This document shows, piece after piece, positions 42,790 to 51,539 of a stretch of 64,000 bases of DNA. The position numbers and the translations under genes are program-made. Each line of letters starts with the position of its first letter. Within the stretch, counting starts at the first letter, position 1. The stretch covers positions 62,001 to 126,000 of the forward strand of contig NZ_SCMR01000008.1 of assembly GCF_005502885.1 (NCBI RefSeq), written 5' to 3'. The DNA comes from Microbacterium sp. 2FI (GTDB lineage Bacteria; Actinomycetota; Actinomycetes; Actinomycetales; Microbacteriaceae). Under the pieces are notes generated by a model. That model did not search any database. It was not told where the DNA came from and worked only from the letters and a program-made list of their open reading frames with translations.

Positions 42790-43758
42790 TCAAAGCGTGA
42801 TGTCGGGTCGCCGTTCGGCGTAATCGGTCGTGAGCCAGCGAAAGATCGGCAGCGAGGATGTCGGGGAGGCCGCGTTGGCGCGGAGATAGCCCCGACTTGC
42901 GAACTCGAGAGCGTGACGGCGTGGCTCCGTGTAGACGTCGAGGGGCAGCATCCCGCCCCGGAACCGCGCGCGGGATACCTCGGCGACCCTCGCCCGCAGC
43001 TCAACCTCATGATCGGCGAAGTACTCATCGGCGATCGCTAGGATCTCGCGCGCGACACGTCGGTTCTCCGAACGCTCCTGCCACGCGTGCACCAGATCCG
43101 GAGGGGTCGGATCGTCCTGATCTCTGATTCGGGCGATGTCCGCACCGGTCCGCTTCTGCGCGAAGAAGGCGTCCGCCGCGGCATCGTTGTGACGTCGTTC
43201 CGGCGCGTGAACCCGGTGACGCCGTCGCTCGGGTAACCCGGCACGAGCACGGCGACGCTGCATGCGCCTTGCTTCGTTCTCCCGCTCACGATACGTCGCG
43301 CGTTGGTCAGGAGTGGGCGACCACGCCGGGTCGCGGCCGGCAGCCCGGGCACGGTCGACCGCGCGACGTCGCGCCTCGTTCGCCTTCTCGGGGTCAGCAG
43401 CCTCACGGGCACGCCGGCGCTCAGCGATCGCGTCGCGATTGCGGTGGTAGTAGTCGCGCTGCGCCTGCTTGTAAGTCTCCGGGTGCTTCTGCTTGTAGCG
43501 CTCGCGGGCTTGGTGACGCTCCTCCGGGTGCTCCGCTGCCCACGCTCTTGCGCGATCGATCCCCTTCTTGCGGCGCGCCTTCTCCTCCCGCTCGCGTTGA
43601 GCACGAACCCGCTCCCGCTCGCGGTTCTTCCGGCGGATGTCCTCGCGATTCCTCTCACGGTATTCCGCGTAGTACGTTGGGTGCGCGTCGTTCCAAGCCT
43701 TCCGCTGTGCGGCCAGGCGCGCTGCCCGCTCCTCATCGCTCGGCTGCGCGTCACTCAT
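42790..43758 (-). CDS. Arginine-rich helical protein of unknown function
   Basis: 322 residues. Residues 10-185 are very rich in Arg, Glu, Ala and Lys, with imperfect repeats of the form YYAEYRERNREDIRRKNRER and YKQKHPETYKQAQRDYYHRN. They should form long charged helices or a coiled coil. The C-terminal 110 residues are more globular (AREILAIADEYFADHEVEL). It may bind nucleic acids. Its ATG overlaps the end of the gene at 43,751-44,026 by 8 bases. Confidence 0.65.
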   Translation of the reverse strand: MSDAQPSDEERAARLAAQRKAWNDAHPTYYAEYRERNREDIRRKNRERERVRAQREREEKARRKKGIDRARAWAAEHPEERHQARERYKQKHPETYKQAQRDYYHRNRDAIAERRRAREAADPEKANEARRRAVDRARAAGRDPAWSPTPDQRATYRERENEARRMQRRRARAGLPERRRHRVHAPERRHNDAAADAFFAQKRTGADIARIRDQDDPTPPDLVHAWQERSENRRVAREILAIADEYFADHEVELRARVAEVSRARFRGGMLPLDVYTEPRRHALEFASRGYLRANAASPTSSLPIFRWLTTDYAERRPDITL

Positions 43759-44026
43759 GGTGGTCTACTGCGAGAAGGCCGTCGAGCTCAACCAGAGCTG
43801 TGAACAGCTCCTCGCGCGTCGCGGTCGGGTCGGTGATCGCTCGCGCGAAGAGCGCACCGATCCGTTCCCGCTCGGTGTCGGACACGTCACCGAGCCGCGC
43901 GAGACACCAGTCGATGTCGTCGGCGAGGCTGTAGCTCGGATCGTCCGCCTCGATGCCGGGGTAATACAGGAACGCGAGCACAGCCACGTGCTCCAGGACG
44001 GCGTCAGCGCGCTCACGATCGCTCAT
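43751..44026 (-). CDS. Small acidic protein of unknown function
   Basis: 91 residues from ATG 44,026. It is helical and acidic (ADAVLEHVAVLAFLYYPG, SLADDIDWCLARLG, ATREELFTALVELDGLL). No ribosome site is clear at this start; a longer frame to 44,122 is possible but would overlap the divergent gene's ribosome site. Its end overlaps the Arg-rich gene, so the two are probably expressed together. Confidence 0.55.
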   Translation of the reverse strand: MSDRERADAVLEHVAVLAFLYYPGIEADDPSYSLADDIDWCLARLGDVSDTERERIGALFARAITDPTATREELFTALVELDGLLAVDHHE

Positions 44027-44121
44027 GGCAGGAAGGTGCGCGTCACGCGCCCAACAGCTCGCGCGGCGATGTCTGTTGGTCGGACTACTCTCATGCGTGT
44101 GCGGCCGGAGGAGGATGCCCA

Positions 44122-44403
44122 ATGGCCGAACCGCGTCGATGGCACCCGCTGCTCGCAGCGCAGGAAGGTCCCACTGGCACGTGGAACATGGTCGACGGGT
44201 TCGACCGCGTGTACGGTGTCATCGAGCTCCTTCGAGTGAGCGCCACTGACGTGCGCTACCGAGCCAGCTTCCGGGACGAGGTCATCGGCTGGTCATCGAC
44301 CCTGCGCCTCGCGTGCGAGCGGGTCCACAACGAGTTTCTGCGGAACCACGGCCCGAGCGGCGGGCCGATCGCGAGTTGGGGCGCCGCGGAGCAAGCGCAG
44401 TGA
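44122..44403 (+). CDS. Hypothetical protein
   Basis: 93 residues from ATG 44,122 with GGAGGAGG upstream. A mixed alpha/beta small domain: TGTWNMVDGFDRVYGVIELLRV, DVRYRASFRDEVIGWSSTLRLA, then a helix. No family recognised. It converges on the integrase gene with a 15-base gap. Confidence 0.6.
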   Translation: MAEPRRWHPLLAAQEGPTGTWNMVDGFDRVYGVIELLRVSATDVRYRASFRDEVIGWSSTLRLACERVHNEFLRNHGPSGGPIASWGAAEQAQ

Positions 44404-44418
44404 CCACAGGCCGCCTTC

Positions 44419-45606
44419 TCACGTCGGCTGATCCTTGGCGAACGCGCGGTCGAGCATCTCGGCCGTGGAGGGGTTCACCATCTCGTTTCGCCGAATGTAG
44501 TGCTGGACGGTGATCTTGGGATCCGTGTGGCCCAACAGCTCTGCAGCAAGCTCTACGCCCGCCTGTTCGTTGATCGCTGTCGCGACCGTGCGGCGGAATG
44601 CGTGCGGCGTGACTCCCGTGATCCCGGCGATCTCCATGACTCGTCGAAGCTGGCGCCTCACATTGTTCGTGGTCAACGGGTTGCTCTCCCGGCTGCAGAA
44701 GAGCAGCGCGTCCAGCGACGCATCGTTGAGACTAGCCAGACGCAGGCGGACGGCCTCGGCCGTGAACGTCGGAATCGCGATGGTGCGACGCGACTTCGCG
44801 GTCTTCGGGTGATCCTGCCGCTGGGTCGGCTCCCCTCTATTGCTGACGATCGTGCCCGTGATGCGAATGGACGGCACCGCGCTCGTGATGTCAACGTCGC
44901 GACGTCGAATTGCGAGCACCTCGCCGATTCTGGCGGAGGTGCCGAGCATGACCTCGATGATTCCACTGAGCTGTCCATCCGGCTTCGGTCCTGAGATCGC
45001 GCGACCGCTCTCCCACACGGCGATCGCCGTGCGGATCGCCATTACTTCGACCGGGGTCAGTGCGTCGGGCGTAGTGGTCTGCCGATTCAGTCGAGCGACA
45101 TGGTCCACCGGATTGCGCGGCAGGACCTCGTGACGGACGGCGAGGCCGAACGCCAAGCGAAGCACGACGCGAGCATGCTTTGCTCGGCTGTAGCTCCGCT
45201 TGTTCAACTGCTTGAGGAGTTGATCGCAGCGCGCAACGCCGATCTCCCGTAGCGTCAGATTGCCGATAGCCGGCATGACGAGGGTTCGCATGTTGCGCTC
45301 GTACAGCTGCCGTGTCGTCGTGGAGAGACGGCCCTCCTGATCCAGGTCTTCAAGCCAGTAGTCCACGAGATGTGAGAACAGGCTGTCGGGAGTGAGTGAC
45401 GATGTCGCGGGCTGGAAGAGGCTGCGAGTCGAGAACTTCACTTTCAGAGCGCGCTCGGCCAGAGCCTCGGAAGCCGCCGTGGCCTGAACCTGACGCGTCC
45501 TTCCATCCCAATCCCGAAAGCGCGCACGAGCGATGACCCGACCGCCTGGCGCAGGCAGAAATCCAATCTCGCCGAAAGTGCCGACCGCGAGACGCTCCCG
45601 GCTCAT
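44419..45606 (-). CDS. int: Tyrosine recombinase (ICE integrase)
   Basis: 395 residues. An N-terminal arm-binding domain (about 1-60) and a core-binding SAM-like domain (75-175) precede the catalytic domain. The catalytic set is complete: R226 (GTSARIGEVLAIR), K271, H335 and R338 (TPHAFRRT), H360 (LLGHTDPKI) and Y370 (VQHYI). Length and layout are those of ICE and phage integrases. It lies 430 bases from the 3' end of tRNA-Pro, with the excisionase-like gene 4 bases upstream, so this tRNA is the likely integration site. Confidence 0.96.
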   Translation of the reverse strand: MSRERLAVGTFGEIGFLPAPGGRVIARARFRDWDGRTRQVQATAASEALAERALKVKFSTRSLFQPATSSLTPDSLFSHLVDYWLEDLDQEGRLSTTTRQLYERNMRTLVMPAIGNLTLREIGVARCDQLLKQLNKRSYSRAKHARVVLRLAFGLAVRHEVLPRNPVDHVARLNRQTTTPDALTPVEVMAIRTAIAVWESGRAISGPKPDGQLSGIIEVMLGTSARIGEVLAIRRRDVDITSAVPSIRITGTIVSNRGEPTQRQDHPKTAKSRRTIAIPTFTAEAVRLRLASLNDASLDALLFCSRESNPLTTNNVRRQLRRVMEIAGITGVTPHAFRRTVATAINEQAGVELAAELLGHTDPKITVQHYIRRNEMVNPSTAEMLDRAFAKDQPT

Positions 45607-45610
45607 CGGA

Positions 45611-45850
45611 TCACCGCCGTTGCGTCGGTGGCAGCGGCTCGGGTTCCTTCTGCGCGTCGACCCAAGCCTTCACATCGGAAGCGGCAAAGGTAAGGTGCTT
45701 GCCGTAGTGGTGCGCACGAGGCGCACGCCCCTTCGTCCGCCACTCGTAGATGGTCGACACCGGAACACGGAGATAGTCCGCGAGCTCGTTGATGTTGAAG
45801 AGCTTCTCGAGCCCAAACTGCTCGAGCGACAGGCTGTTCTCGGTATCCAT
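45611..45850 (-). CDS. xis: Excisionase-like helix-turn-helix protein
   Basis: 79 residues from ATG 45,850. LFNINELADYLRVPVSTIYEW is the MerR/excisionase-type helix-turn-helix, and GKHLTFAASDVKAWVDAQ follows as its wing and last helix. This form is normal for actinobacterial excisionases that guide the integrase towards excision. It is 4 bases before the integrase gene. An upstream in-frame start exists but adds poor sequence. Confidence 0.85.
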   Translation of the reverse strand: MDTENSLSLEQFGLEKLFNINELADYLRVPVSTIYEWRTKGRAPRAHHYGKHLTFAASDVKAWVDAQKEPEPLPPTQRR

Positions 45851-45995
45851 ATCCAAGAGGTACGCAGCGCGCCGCCCGGCCATCCGGGGGCAACCGCAGC
45901 GGAGCCGCAACGATCGAGGACAATCGGCGCACGACGTTCGCGGCGAGGTCAATTCGGTAGGTTTTCGGTGACGTGGTCACATCTCACCAACTAAG

Positions 45996-46027
45996 AAGTC
46001 CCGGGAACCCTCAGGTTCCCGGGACTT
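45996..46027. terminator. Strong hairpin at the tRNA-Pro 3' side
   Basis: A perfect 14-bp stem AAGTCCCGGGAACC / GGTTCCCGGGACTT with a four-base loop (CTCA). It lies just past the 3' end of the leftward tRNA gene and probably stops its transcription before xis. It may belong to the attachment region. Confidence 0.75.
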
Positions 46028-46032
46028 TCCAG

Positions 46033-46106
<74 letters not shown>

Positions 46107-46204
46107 ATGCCCGTGTTTTCGCGCGGACAACTCCCCCATCCTACCCGGTCACCGGAGCCCGCGCGAACGCGTGTCGCACCGTCGCGCGTGTCGGCGACAC
46201 GGCG

Positions 46205-46210
46205 TAGCGT
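46205..46210 (+). promoter_or_regulatory. Leaderless-type -10 of the GNAT gene
   Basis: TAGCGT lies six bases before ATG 46,217, with no ribosome site between them. Confidence 0.5.
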
Positions 46211-46216
46211 GCCCGC

Positions 46217-46804
46217 ATGGCTGAGATCACGATCGAGCCCGCGACGGGCGACCGGCTTGCGGATGCCGAGCACGCACTCACCGGCGGCGGGGACGGCCGC
46301 AGCTGCCAGTGCCAGTGGTGGACCATCACGAACGCCGAGTGGCAGCGCACCACGAGCGACGACAGAGCGGAGCTGCTCCGCACCGAGATCGAGACCGGCC
46401 CCCCGCCCGCGCTCATCGCGTATGTCGACGGTGAGCCGGCCGGGTGGGTGCGGGTCGGCCCGCGCACGCGGCAGGTCCGCCTCGGCCGCACGAAGAGCTT
46501 CGTCGCGCATTCGGAAGAGCCGTGGGACGACGAGGCGGTGTGGGCGGTCAGCTGCTTCGTCGTTCGCAACGAACACCGGGGCGCCGGCCTCAACGCCCTT
46601 CTGCTCGACGCGGCCGTGGACTACGCCCGCATGAACGGCGCGCGTGTCGTCGAGGGGTATCCGAAGGACCCGGCGAGCGGCCGCACGAAGTCGTCGAGCG
46701 AGCTGTTCCACGGCGTGGTGTCGACCTTCGAGGCGGCGGGATTCCGCGAGGTGGCGCGCCCGCGCCCCGACCTCGCGATCGTCGCGCTCGACCTCGCGCC
46801 CTGA
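46217..46804 (+). CDS. GNAT-family N-acetyltransferase
   Basis: 195 residues. The acetyl-CoA site is NEHRGAGLNALLLDAAVDYA (about 120-140, pattern R-G-x-G), with the preceding strand VWAVSCFVV. The N-terminal part has CQCQWWTI, a cysteine-tryptophan stretch seen in some actinobacterial GNATs. The substrate is unknown. First chromosomal gene after the tRNA. Confidence 0.85.
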   Translation: MAEITIEPATGDRLADAEHALTGGGDGRSCQCQWWTITNAEWQRTTSDDRAELLRTEIETGPPPALIAYVDGEPAGWVRVGPRTRQVRLGRTKSFVAHSEEPWDDEAVWAVSCFVVRNEHRGAGLNALLLDAAVDYARMNGARVVEGYPKDPASGRTKSSSELFHGVVSTFEAAGFREVARPRPDLAIVALDLAP

Positions 46805-46870
46805 CACGGTACGGGCGGCACACCCGGACGTGCGACGATGTTGTCTACCGCGCGCTCGACGAGGAGGACC

Positions 46871-47563
46871 ATGCACCGGCTCTGGCTCGGATTCGTCCCC
46901 TACGTCATCGTCTCGCTCGTCCACGTCGGCGCGCTGGCGCTCGCTCCCGAACGCGCAGGCCTCACCAAGCTGCTGCTGATGCCACTCCTCGCCGTCGCCG
47001 TGCTGTGGGGCCGGCGCGACCTGCGCTGGGTGACGACATGGCCGATCTGGGCGCTGCTGCTCGGCGCGATCGCGCTGTCGTGGCTCGGGGATGCCGCCGG
47101 GTCGTTCTTCGCGAACCTTCCCACCGTGCCGATGATGCTGCTCTTCTTCGGCCTCGCGCACCTTCTGTACATCTGGCTGTTCTGGCGGATCCTGCCGGTG
47201 CGCCGCGTGCCCCCATGGGCGATCGTCTACGCCCTGTGGTACGTCGTGCTGCTGGCCGTGCTCGCACCGCACCTGGGCGGGCTGCTCATCGCCGTGGCGT
47301 TGTACGGCCTCGTGCTCGGCGGCACCGCGGTGGCGGCATCCCGCTGTCATCCCCTCATCGCGTGGGGCGGCGCATTCTTCCTCGCCTCCGACACGATCCT
47401 GGCCTTCCGGCTCTTCATGCCCGACGCGATGCCCGACTGGACGAGTCCGCTCGTCATGCTCACGTACTGCCTCGGGCAGGGCCTCATCGCCTACGGCGTC
47501 ATCGTCGCAGCGCACCGGCTCCCCACGACGGAGAGCACCGCGGAGGCGGGAGCCCAGCCGTGA
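46871..47563 (+). CDS. YhhN-family (lysoplasmalogenase-like) membrane protein
   Basis: 230 residues from ATG 46,871 with GAGGAGG upstream. Eight short membrane helices; family-like stretches are LLLMPLLAVAVLWG, ALLLGAIALSWLGDAAGSFF, FGLAHLLYIWLFW and FLASDTILAF. Members include human TMEM86B lysoplasmalogenase; the bacterial role in lipid turnover is inferred. It overlaps the next gene by GTGA. Confidence 0.85.
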   Translation: MHRLWLGFVPYVIVSLVHVGALALAPERAGLTKLLLMPLLAVAVLWGRRDLRWVTTWPIWALLLGAIALSWLGDAAGSFFANLPTVPMMLLFFGLAHLLYIWLFWRILPVRRVPPWAIVYALWYVVLLAVLAPHLGGLLIAVALYGLVLGGTAVAASRCHPLIAWGGAFFLASDTILAFRLFMPDAMPDWTSPLVMLTYCLGQGLIAYGVIVAAHRLPTTESTAEAGAQP

Positions 47564-47952
47564 GCGAGGGCGCAGCGCGCGTCGATGCGTGGCTGTGGGC
47601 GGTCCGCGTCTACAAGACTCGGTCGGCTGCGACGACCGCATGCCGCGCGGGGCATGTGCGGGTCAACGGCGAGAAGGCGAAGGCCGCGCAGCCCGTGCGA
47701 CCGGGCGACGAGCTGCGCGTACGGATCGCCGGATTCGACCGCATCCTCGTCGTCAAGCAGACGATCACCAAGCGCGTGGGGGCGACCCTCGCCGCCGCAG
47801 CCGTCGACGATCAGACGCCGCCGCCCCCGCCCCGCGAGCTCACCGCCTTCGTCCCGATGCGCGACCGCGGCGCGGGGCGCCCGACAAAACGCGAGCGCCG
47901 CGACATCGACAAGCTGCGCGGCCGCTCGGCGAACTCCGACGACGACGAGTAG
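47560..47952 (+). CDS. hslR: S4-domain RNA-binding protein (Hsp15-like)
   Basis: 130 residues from GTG 47,560. The S4 fold is RVDAWLWAVRVYKTRSAATTAC, GHVRVNGEKAKAAQPVRPGD and ELRVRIAGFDR (about 7-65). A basic tail with RPTKRERRDIDKLRG and an acidic end follow. Hsp15 binds stalled 50S subunits with attached tRNA and rescues them. Confidence 0.88.
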   Translation: MSEGAARVDAWLWAVRVYKTRSAATTACRAGHVRVNGEKAKAAQPVRPGDELRVRIAGFDRILVVKQTITKRVGATLAAAAVDDQTPPPPPRELTAFVPMRDRGAGRPTKRERRDIDKLRGRSANSDDDE

Positions 47953-47960
47953 CCGGGGCT

Positions 47961-48869
47961 TCAGGGCAGAAGGTCGAGCAGGTCCAGCAGCCAGCGCGTG
48001 CCGCGCACGCCGGCACCGGCATCCGTCACCCGATCCCCCAGCGCGCGATCGCTCGTCACAACGGTGGTCGTGCGGCCGGCGGCGACCAGCCGTGCCGTCA
48101 CCGCCACGATCTCGTCGTCGCCCGATGCCTCGGCGCGAACAACCTCGACGGTCGCGCCGTCGCCCGCAGCGCGTGCCTGACCCTCGACGACGGCCACGAT
48201 CTCGGGGAACCACGTTTGCGCGGGCAGGTCGAGCGCCTCGGCCGCCACGCCCGCACCGACAAGCCGGTCCAGCCGCGCGATCAGCCGATCGGCAGCGCCC
48301 GCCCGGTCGCGCCACCACCCGTCGGGCACCGACCCGACGACGTTCGCGACATCGACGACGATCGCCGGCCGCACCGCCAGCAGATCACGCAGGCCATCCC
48401 ACGAGGACGCGAACCCCGGATGGAGCGGATGCTGCGCCACCTGGTCGACCGGCACCCACGCGAGTTCGCGGCTCTCGGGGTCGCTGATCGTCGGTTCGAA
48501 CGGCACGACGACGTCTCCGACGAGCGTCGCATACGACCAGTAGCCGAGGTCGAGGACGCTCATCACCCGCGGCCGGATCGCAGCGACCGGCACGCCCGCC
48601 TCTTCCGCAGCCTCGCGCAGGGCGCCGTCGCACGCCGACTCGCCCTCGTTCCGCGCGCCGCCCGGGAGCGCCCAGGTGTCGCCGAAGTGGCTCCACGACA
48701 CGCGATGCTGCAGCAGCACACCGCGCTCGGGATCGAGCGCGAGCAGCCCCGCCGCCCCGAATCGCCCCCAGTACCGCTCCCCCGTCGGCGCGATCACCCA
48801 CGCGTCGCCCGGGTCGCGGGGTCCGTGCGGACGCCGCGGCTCGCCGGGTGTCGGAGGCTCGATGCTCAC
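47961..48869 (-). CDS. NUDIX hydrolase fused to NYN (PIN-like) domain
   Basis: 302 residues from GTG 48,869 (a GTG at 48,887 is possible). The NUDIX box is GGARNEGESACDGALREAAE with EEAG following (about 70-95). The C-terminal half has VVDVANVVGSVPDGWWRDRA and TTVVTSDRALGDRV, the pattern of NYN nucleases. A nucleotide-cleaning domain joined to an RNase-like domain is unusual. Substrates unknown; converges on hslR with an 8-base gap. Confidence 0.85.
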   Translation of the reverse strand: MSIEPPTPGEPRRPHGPRDPGDAWVIAPTGERYWGRFGAAGLLALDPERGVLLQHRVSWSHFGDTWALPGGARNEGESACDGALREAAEEAGVPVAAIRPRVMSVLDLGYWSYATLVGDVVVPFEPTISDPESRELAWVPVDQVAQHPLHPGFASSWDGLRDLLAVRPAIVVDVANVVGSVPDGWWRDRAGAADRLIARLDRLVGAGVAAEALDLPAQTWFPEIVAVVEGQARAAGDGATVEVVRAEASGDDEIVAVTARLVAAGRTTTVVTSDRALGDRVTDAGAGVRGTRWLLDLLDLLP

Positions 48870-48904
48870 CCCGCCAGCCTGACACACGGCGGGTGCCCGC
48901 TCGC

Positions 48905-51385
48905 TCAGATGAACAGGGTCGTTCCGGACTTGTGCGCCTCGCCGAGGAAGGTGGCGACCCCACCCAGCTCGATGCCGTCGCGCAGGTCGCTCTCGGCGAT
49001 GCCGAGCAGATCCATCGTCATCGTGCAGCCGATGATCCGCGCGCCGCCCTGCAATGCGGCGTCGATGAGCTCAGGAACCGTGTGCACCGAGTGCTGGTGC
49101 ATCACATGCTTGATCATGGCCGGCCCCATGCCTGCCATGTTCATCTGCGACAGCGGCAGATGGTCGGGGCCGGACGGCATCATCAGGCCGAACATGCGCT
49201 CGAGAGCCTTGCGCTCACGCCGAGGCGGATCCTCGCGTCGCAGTGCGTTCAGGCCCCAGAACGTGAAGAACATCGCGACCTTCTGGCCCATCGCGAGGGC
49301 GCCGTTGGCGATGATGAACGCGGCCAGCACTTTGTCCATGTCACCGGAGAACACCACGAACGACACCTGGTCGAGCGTCGCGACGGCTTTCGAGGCGGAT
49401 GCTGCCGCATCGCGCTTGCGGAAGGCGGCGACGTAGCCCGGACCCTCGGGCTGCATCGACAGCAGTTCGTGGCCTTTCGTGGCAGCCCACGCCGGACCGT
49501 CGGAGGCGAACCCGGGGTCCGAGACGTGCACCACGACGTCGTCGCCGACCGCGACCTCGTCCATCGTCTGCGCGAGCCTCATGATCGGACCGGGGCACGC
49601 GAGGCCGGTGCAGTCGAGATCGACGACCGTTCCCGTGCCATGCACGTCCTTCACGAGGTCGACCGACTCGGCGTAGGCGATCTCGGCCGGCTTCGATGCC
49701 GTCGACACCGGCTCGAGATCGTGCCAGAAGCGGAACGTCGTGGATCCGCCCGAGAGCGTCGCGACATCCTCGAAGCCGTTCTGGATCAGCAGCCGGTACG
49801 CCAGGTAGCTGCGGAACCCGACCGCGCAGTACAGGCGGATCGGGACCGCACGATCCCACGACACCTGCGCCACGCGCATCGTCGCGAGCGGGACGTTCTC
49901 GGCGCCGGGAAGGTGCCAGATCGCATACTCCTCCGGCGTGCGCACGTCGATGATGCGGGCTCCGGCGACCGCCTCGGGGAAGTCTTTCGCGTACCAGAGC
50001 ACGAGGTCGCCCTGCAGCACGTTCGAGGCGACGAACCCCGCCATGTTGACCGGGTCCTTCGCCGAGCCGAACGGCGGCGCGTAGGCGAGTTCGAGTTCCT
50101 CAAGATCACGCACGGTGGCGCCGAGACGGATCGCGGTGGCGAAGACATCCAGCCGCTTGTCGACGCCGTCGAAGCCCGCGATCTGCGCGCCGAGAATTCG
50201 GCCGTCGTCGGGTGTGAAGAGCAGCTTGATGTGCATCATCGCCGTTCCGGGGTAGTACCCGGCGTGGCCCGACGGATGGACGTGCACCGTCCGGAAGTCG
50301 AGGCCGGCGCGTTCGAGTTGCCGCTCGGTGGCGCCGGTCGCGCCGGCGGTCATCTCGAACACCTTCACGACCGACGTTCCCTGGGTCGAGCGGTACTCCG
50401 TGTCTCTGCCGCACATGTTCTCGGCGGCGACGCGCGCCTGCCTGTTCGCGGGTCCGGCGAGCGGTGTGACCCAGGTGCCGGGAAGCACCGTGTGCGCTGT
50501 CTCGACGGCATCGCCGGCGGCCCAGATGTGCGCGTCGGACGTGCGCATATGCGTGTCGACGACCACGCCGCCGCGAGGGCCGATCGCCAGTCCCGCCCCG
50601 GTCGCGAGCGCGGCGTTCGGCCGCACGCCGGCCGACATGATCACAAGGTCGGCATCCAGCACCGTCCCGTTGTTGAGTTCCACGCGGATGCCGCCTGCCG
50701 GCACCGCGGCGAAGGCTGCCGCCGCCGTTCCCAGGTGCAGCTCCACGCCCCGGCCACGCACGTGCTGCTCGACCGGAATCGACACCTCCTTGTCGAGCGG
50801 CGGCAGGATCTGATCGGCGATCTCGACGACGGCGACCTCCGCACCGCGGTGACGGAAGTTCTCTGCCATCTCGAGGCCGATGTACCCGGCGCCGATCACG
50901 ACCGCCCGGGGCGCGCGACCGGCGGCCCCCGCCGCCGCGAAGGCACTGTCGAGGCGCTGCTTGATCGCATCCATGTCTTCGATGTTGCGGAGCACGTGGA
51001 TGCCCGGCAGGTCTGCGCCGGGAAGCGAGAGGTGCACGGGCTCCGCGCCCGTGCACAGCGCCAGCGCGTCGTACGACTCGGTGTACTCGCGCCCCGTCGC
51101 CCCTTCGCGCACGGTGACGGTCTGCGCGGCGGGATCCAGCCCGATCACGTCGCTGCCGGTTCGCACGTCGAGGTCGAGCGCATCGCGCAGGCTCTCGGGC
51201 GTCTGCAGCAGTAGACGGCTGCGATCGGAGATCACGCCGCCGATGTGGTACGGGAGTCCGCAGTTCGCGAACGACACGTAATCCCCCCGCTCGAGCACGA
51301 CGATGTCTGCGGACTCGTCGAGCCGACGGGCCCGCGCCGCGACCGATGCGCCTCCGGCGACTCCGCCGACGATCACGATCTTCAT
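48905..51385 (-). CDS. CoA-disulfide reductase fused to rhodanese, TusA and DsrE domains
   Basis: 826 residues from ATG 51,385, preceded by GGAGGAGG. Residues 1-445 are the FAD/NAD(P)H oxidoreductase: GGVAGGASVAARARR and the redox cysteine C42 in SFANCGLPYHIGG. A rhodanese domain follows (about 455-555, with VGFRSYLAYRLL after a Cys in YCAVGF), then a TusA domain (CTGLACPGPIMRL), then a DsrE-like domain with CTMTMDLLGI. Such fusions move sulfane sulfur between thiols and regenerate CoA or other low-molecular thiols. A 15-base palindrome lies 30 bases upstream. Confidence 0.93.
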   Translation of the reverse strand: MKIVIVGGVAGGASVAARARRLDESADIVVLERGDYVSFANCGLPYHIGGVISDRSRLLLQTPESLRDALDLDVRTGSDVIGLDPAAQTVTVREGATGREYTESYDALALCTGAEPVHLSLPGADLPGIHVLRNIEDMDAIKQRLDSAFAAAGAAGRAPRAVVIGAGYIGLEMAENFRHRGAEVAVVEIADQILPPLDKEVSIPVEQHVRGRGVELHLGTAAAAFAAVPAGGIRVELNNGTVLDADLVIMSAGVRPNAALATGAGLAIGPRGGVVVDTHMRTSDAHIWAAGDAVETAHTVLPGTWVTPLAGPANRQARVAAENMCGRDTEYRSTQGTSVVKVFEMTAGATGATERQLERAGLDFRTVHVHPSGHAGYYPGTAMMHIKLLFTPDDGRILGAQIAGFDGVDKRLDVFATAIRLGATVRDLEELELAYAPPFGSAKDPVNMAGFVASNVLQGDLVLWYAKDFPEAVAGARIIDVRTPEEYAIWHLPGAENVPLATMRVAQVSWDRAVPIRLYCAVGFRSYLAYRLLIQNGFEDVATLSGGSTTFRFWHDLEPVSTASKPAEIAYAESVDLVKDVHGTGTVVDLDCTGLACPGPIMRLAQTMDEVAVGDDVVVHVSDPGFASDGPAWAATKGHELLSMQPEGPGYVAAFRKRDAAASASKAVATLDQVSFVVFSGDMDKVLAAFIIANGALAMGQKVAMFFTFWGLNALRREDPPRRERKALERMFGLMMPSGPDHLPLSQMNMAGMGPAMIKHVMHQHSVHTVPELIDAALQGGARIIGCTMTMDLLGIAESDLRDGIELGGVATFLGEAHKSGTTLFI

Positions 51386-51414
51386 GAGGTTTCCTCCTCC
51401 GCAGACCAGCGCGA

Positions 51415-51429
51415 TGTGGTCTGACCACA
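51415..51429. promoter_or_regulatory. Palindromic operator upstream of the CoA-disulfide reductase fusion
   Basis: TGTGGTC-T-GACCACA, a perfect 7-bp inverted repeat around one base. It fits the T-G-G-T-C-n-G-A-C-C-A form bound by FadR-type GntR regulators. No such gene lies beside it, so the regulator would be encoded elsewhere. Confidence 0.5.
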
Positions 51430-51539
51430 CGAGGCTACGACTGGCGGCCGTCGACGACAGGGCCGAAGGTCCCGCGAACGGGTCGCCGGTCGAGCTCATG
51501 CACGCGGCTTGACTATCGTCGAACCAGAACGGAGGCGCG

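Noticed and set aside
48848..51214. 788-codon plus-strand frame
   Set aside because: Antisense to the CoA-disulfide reductase fusion; no recognisable domain and a composition typical of a mirror frame.
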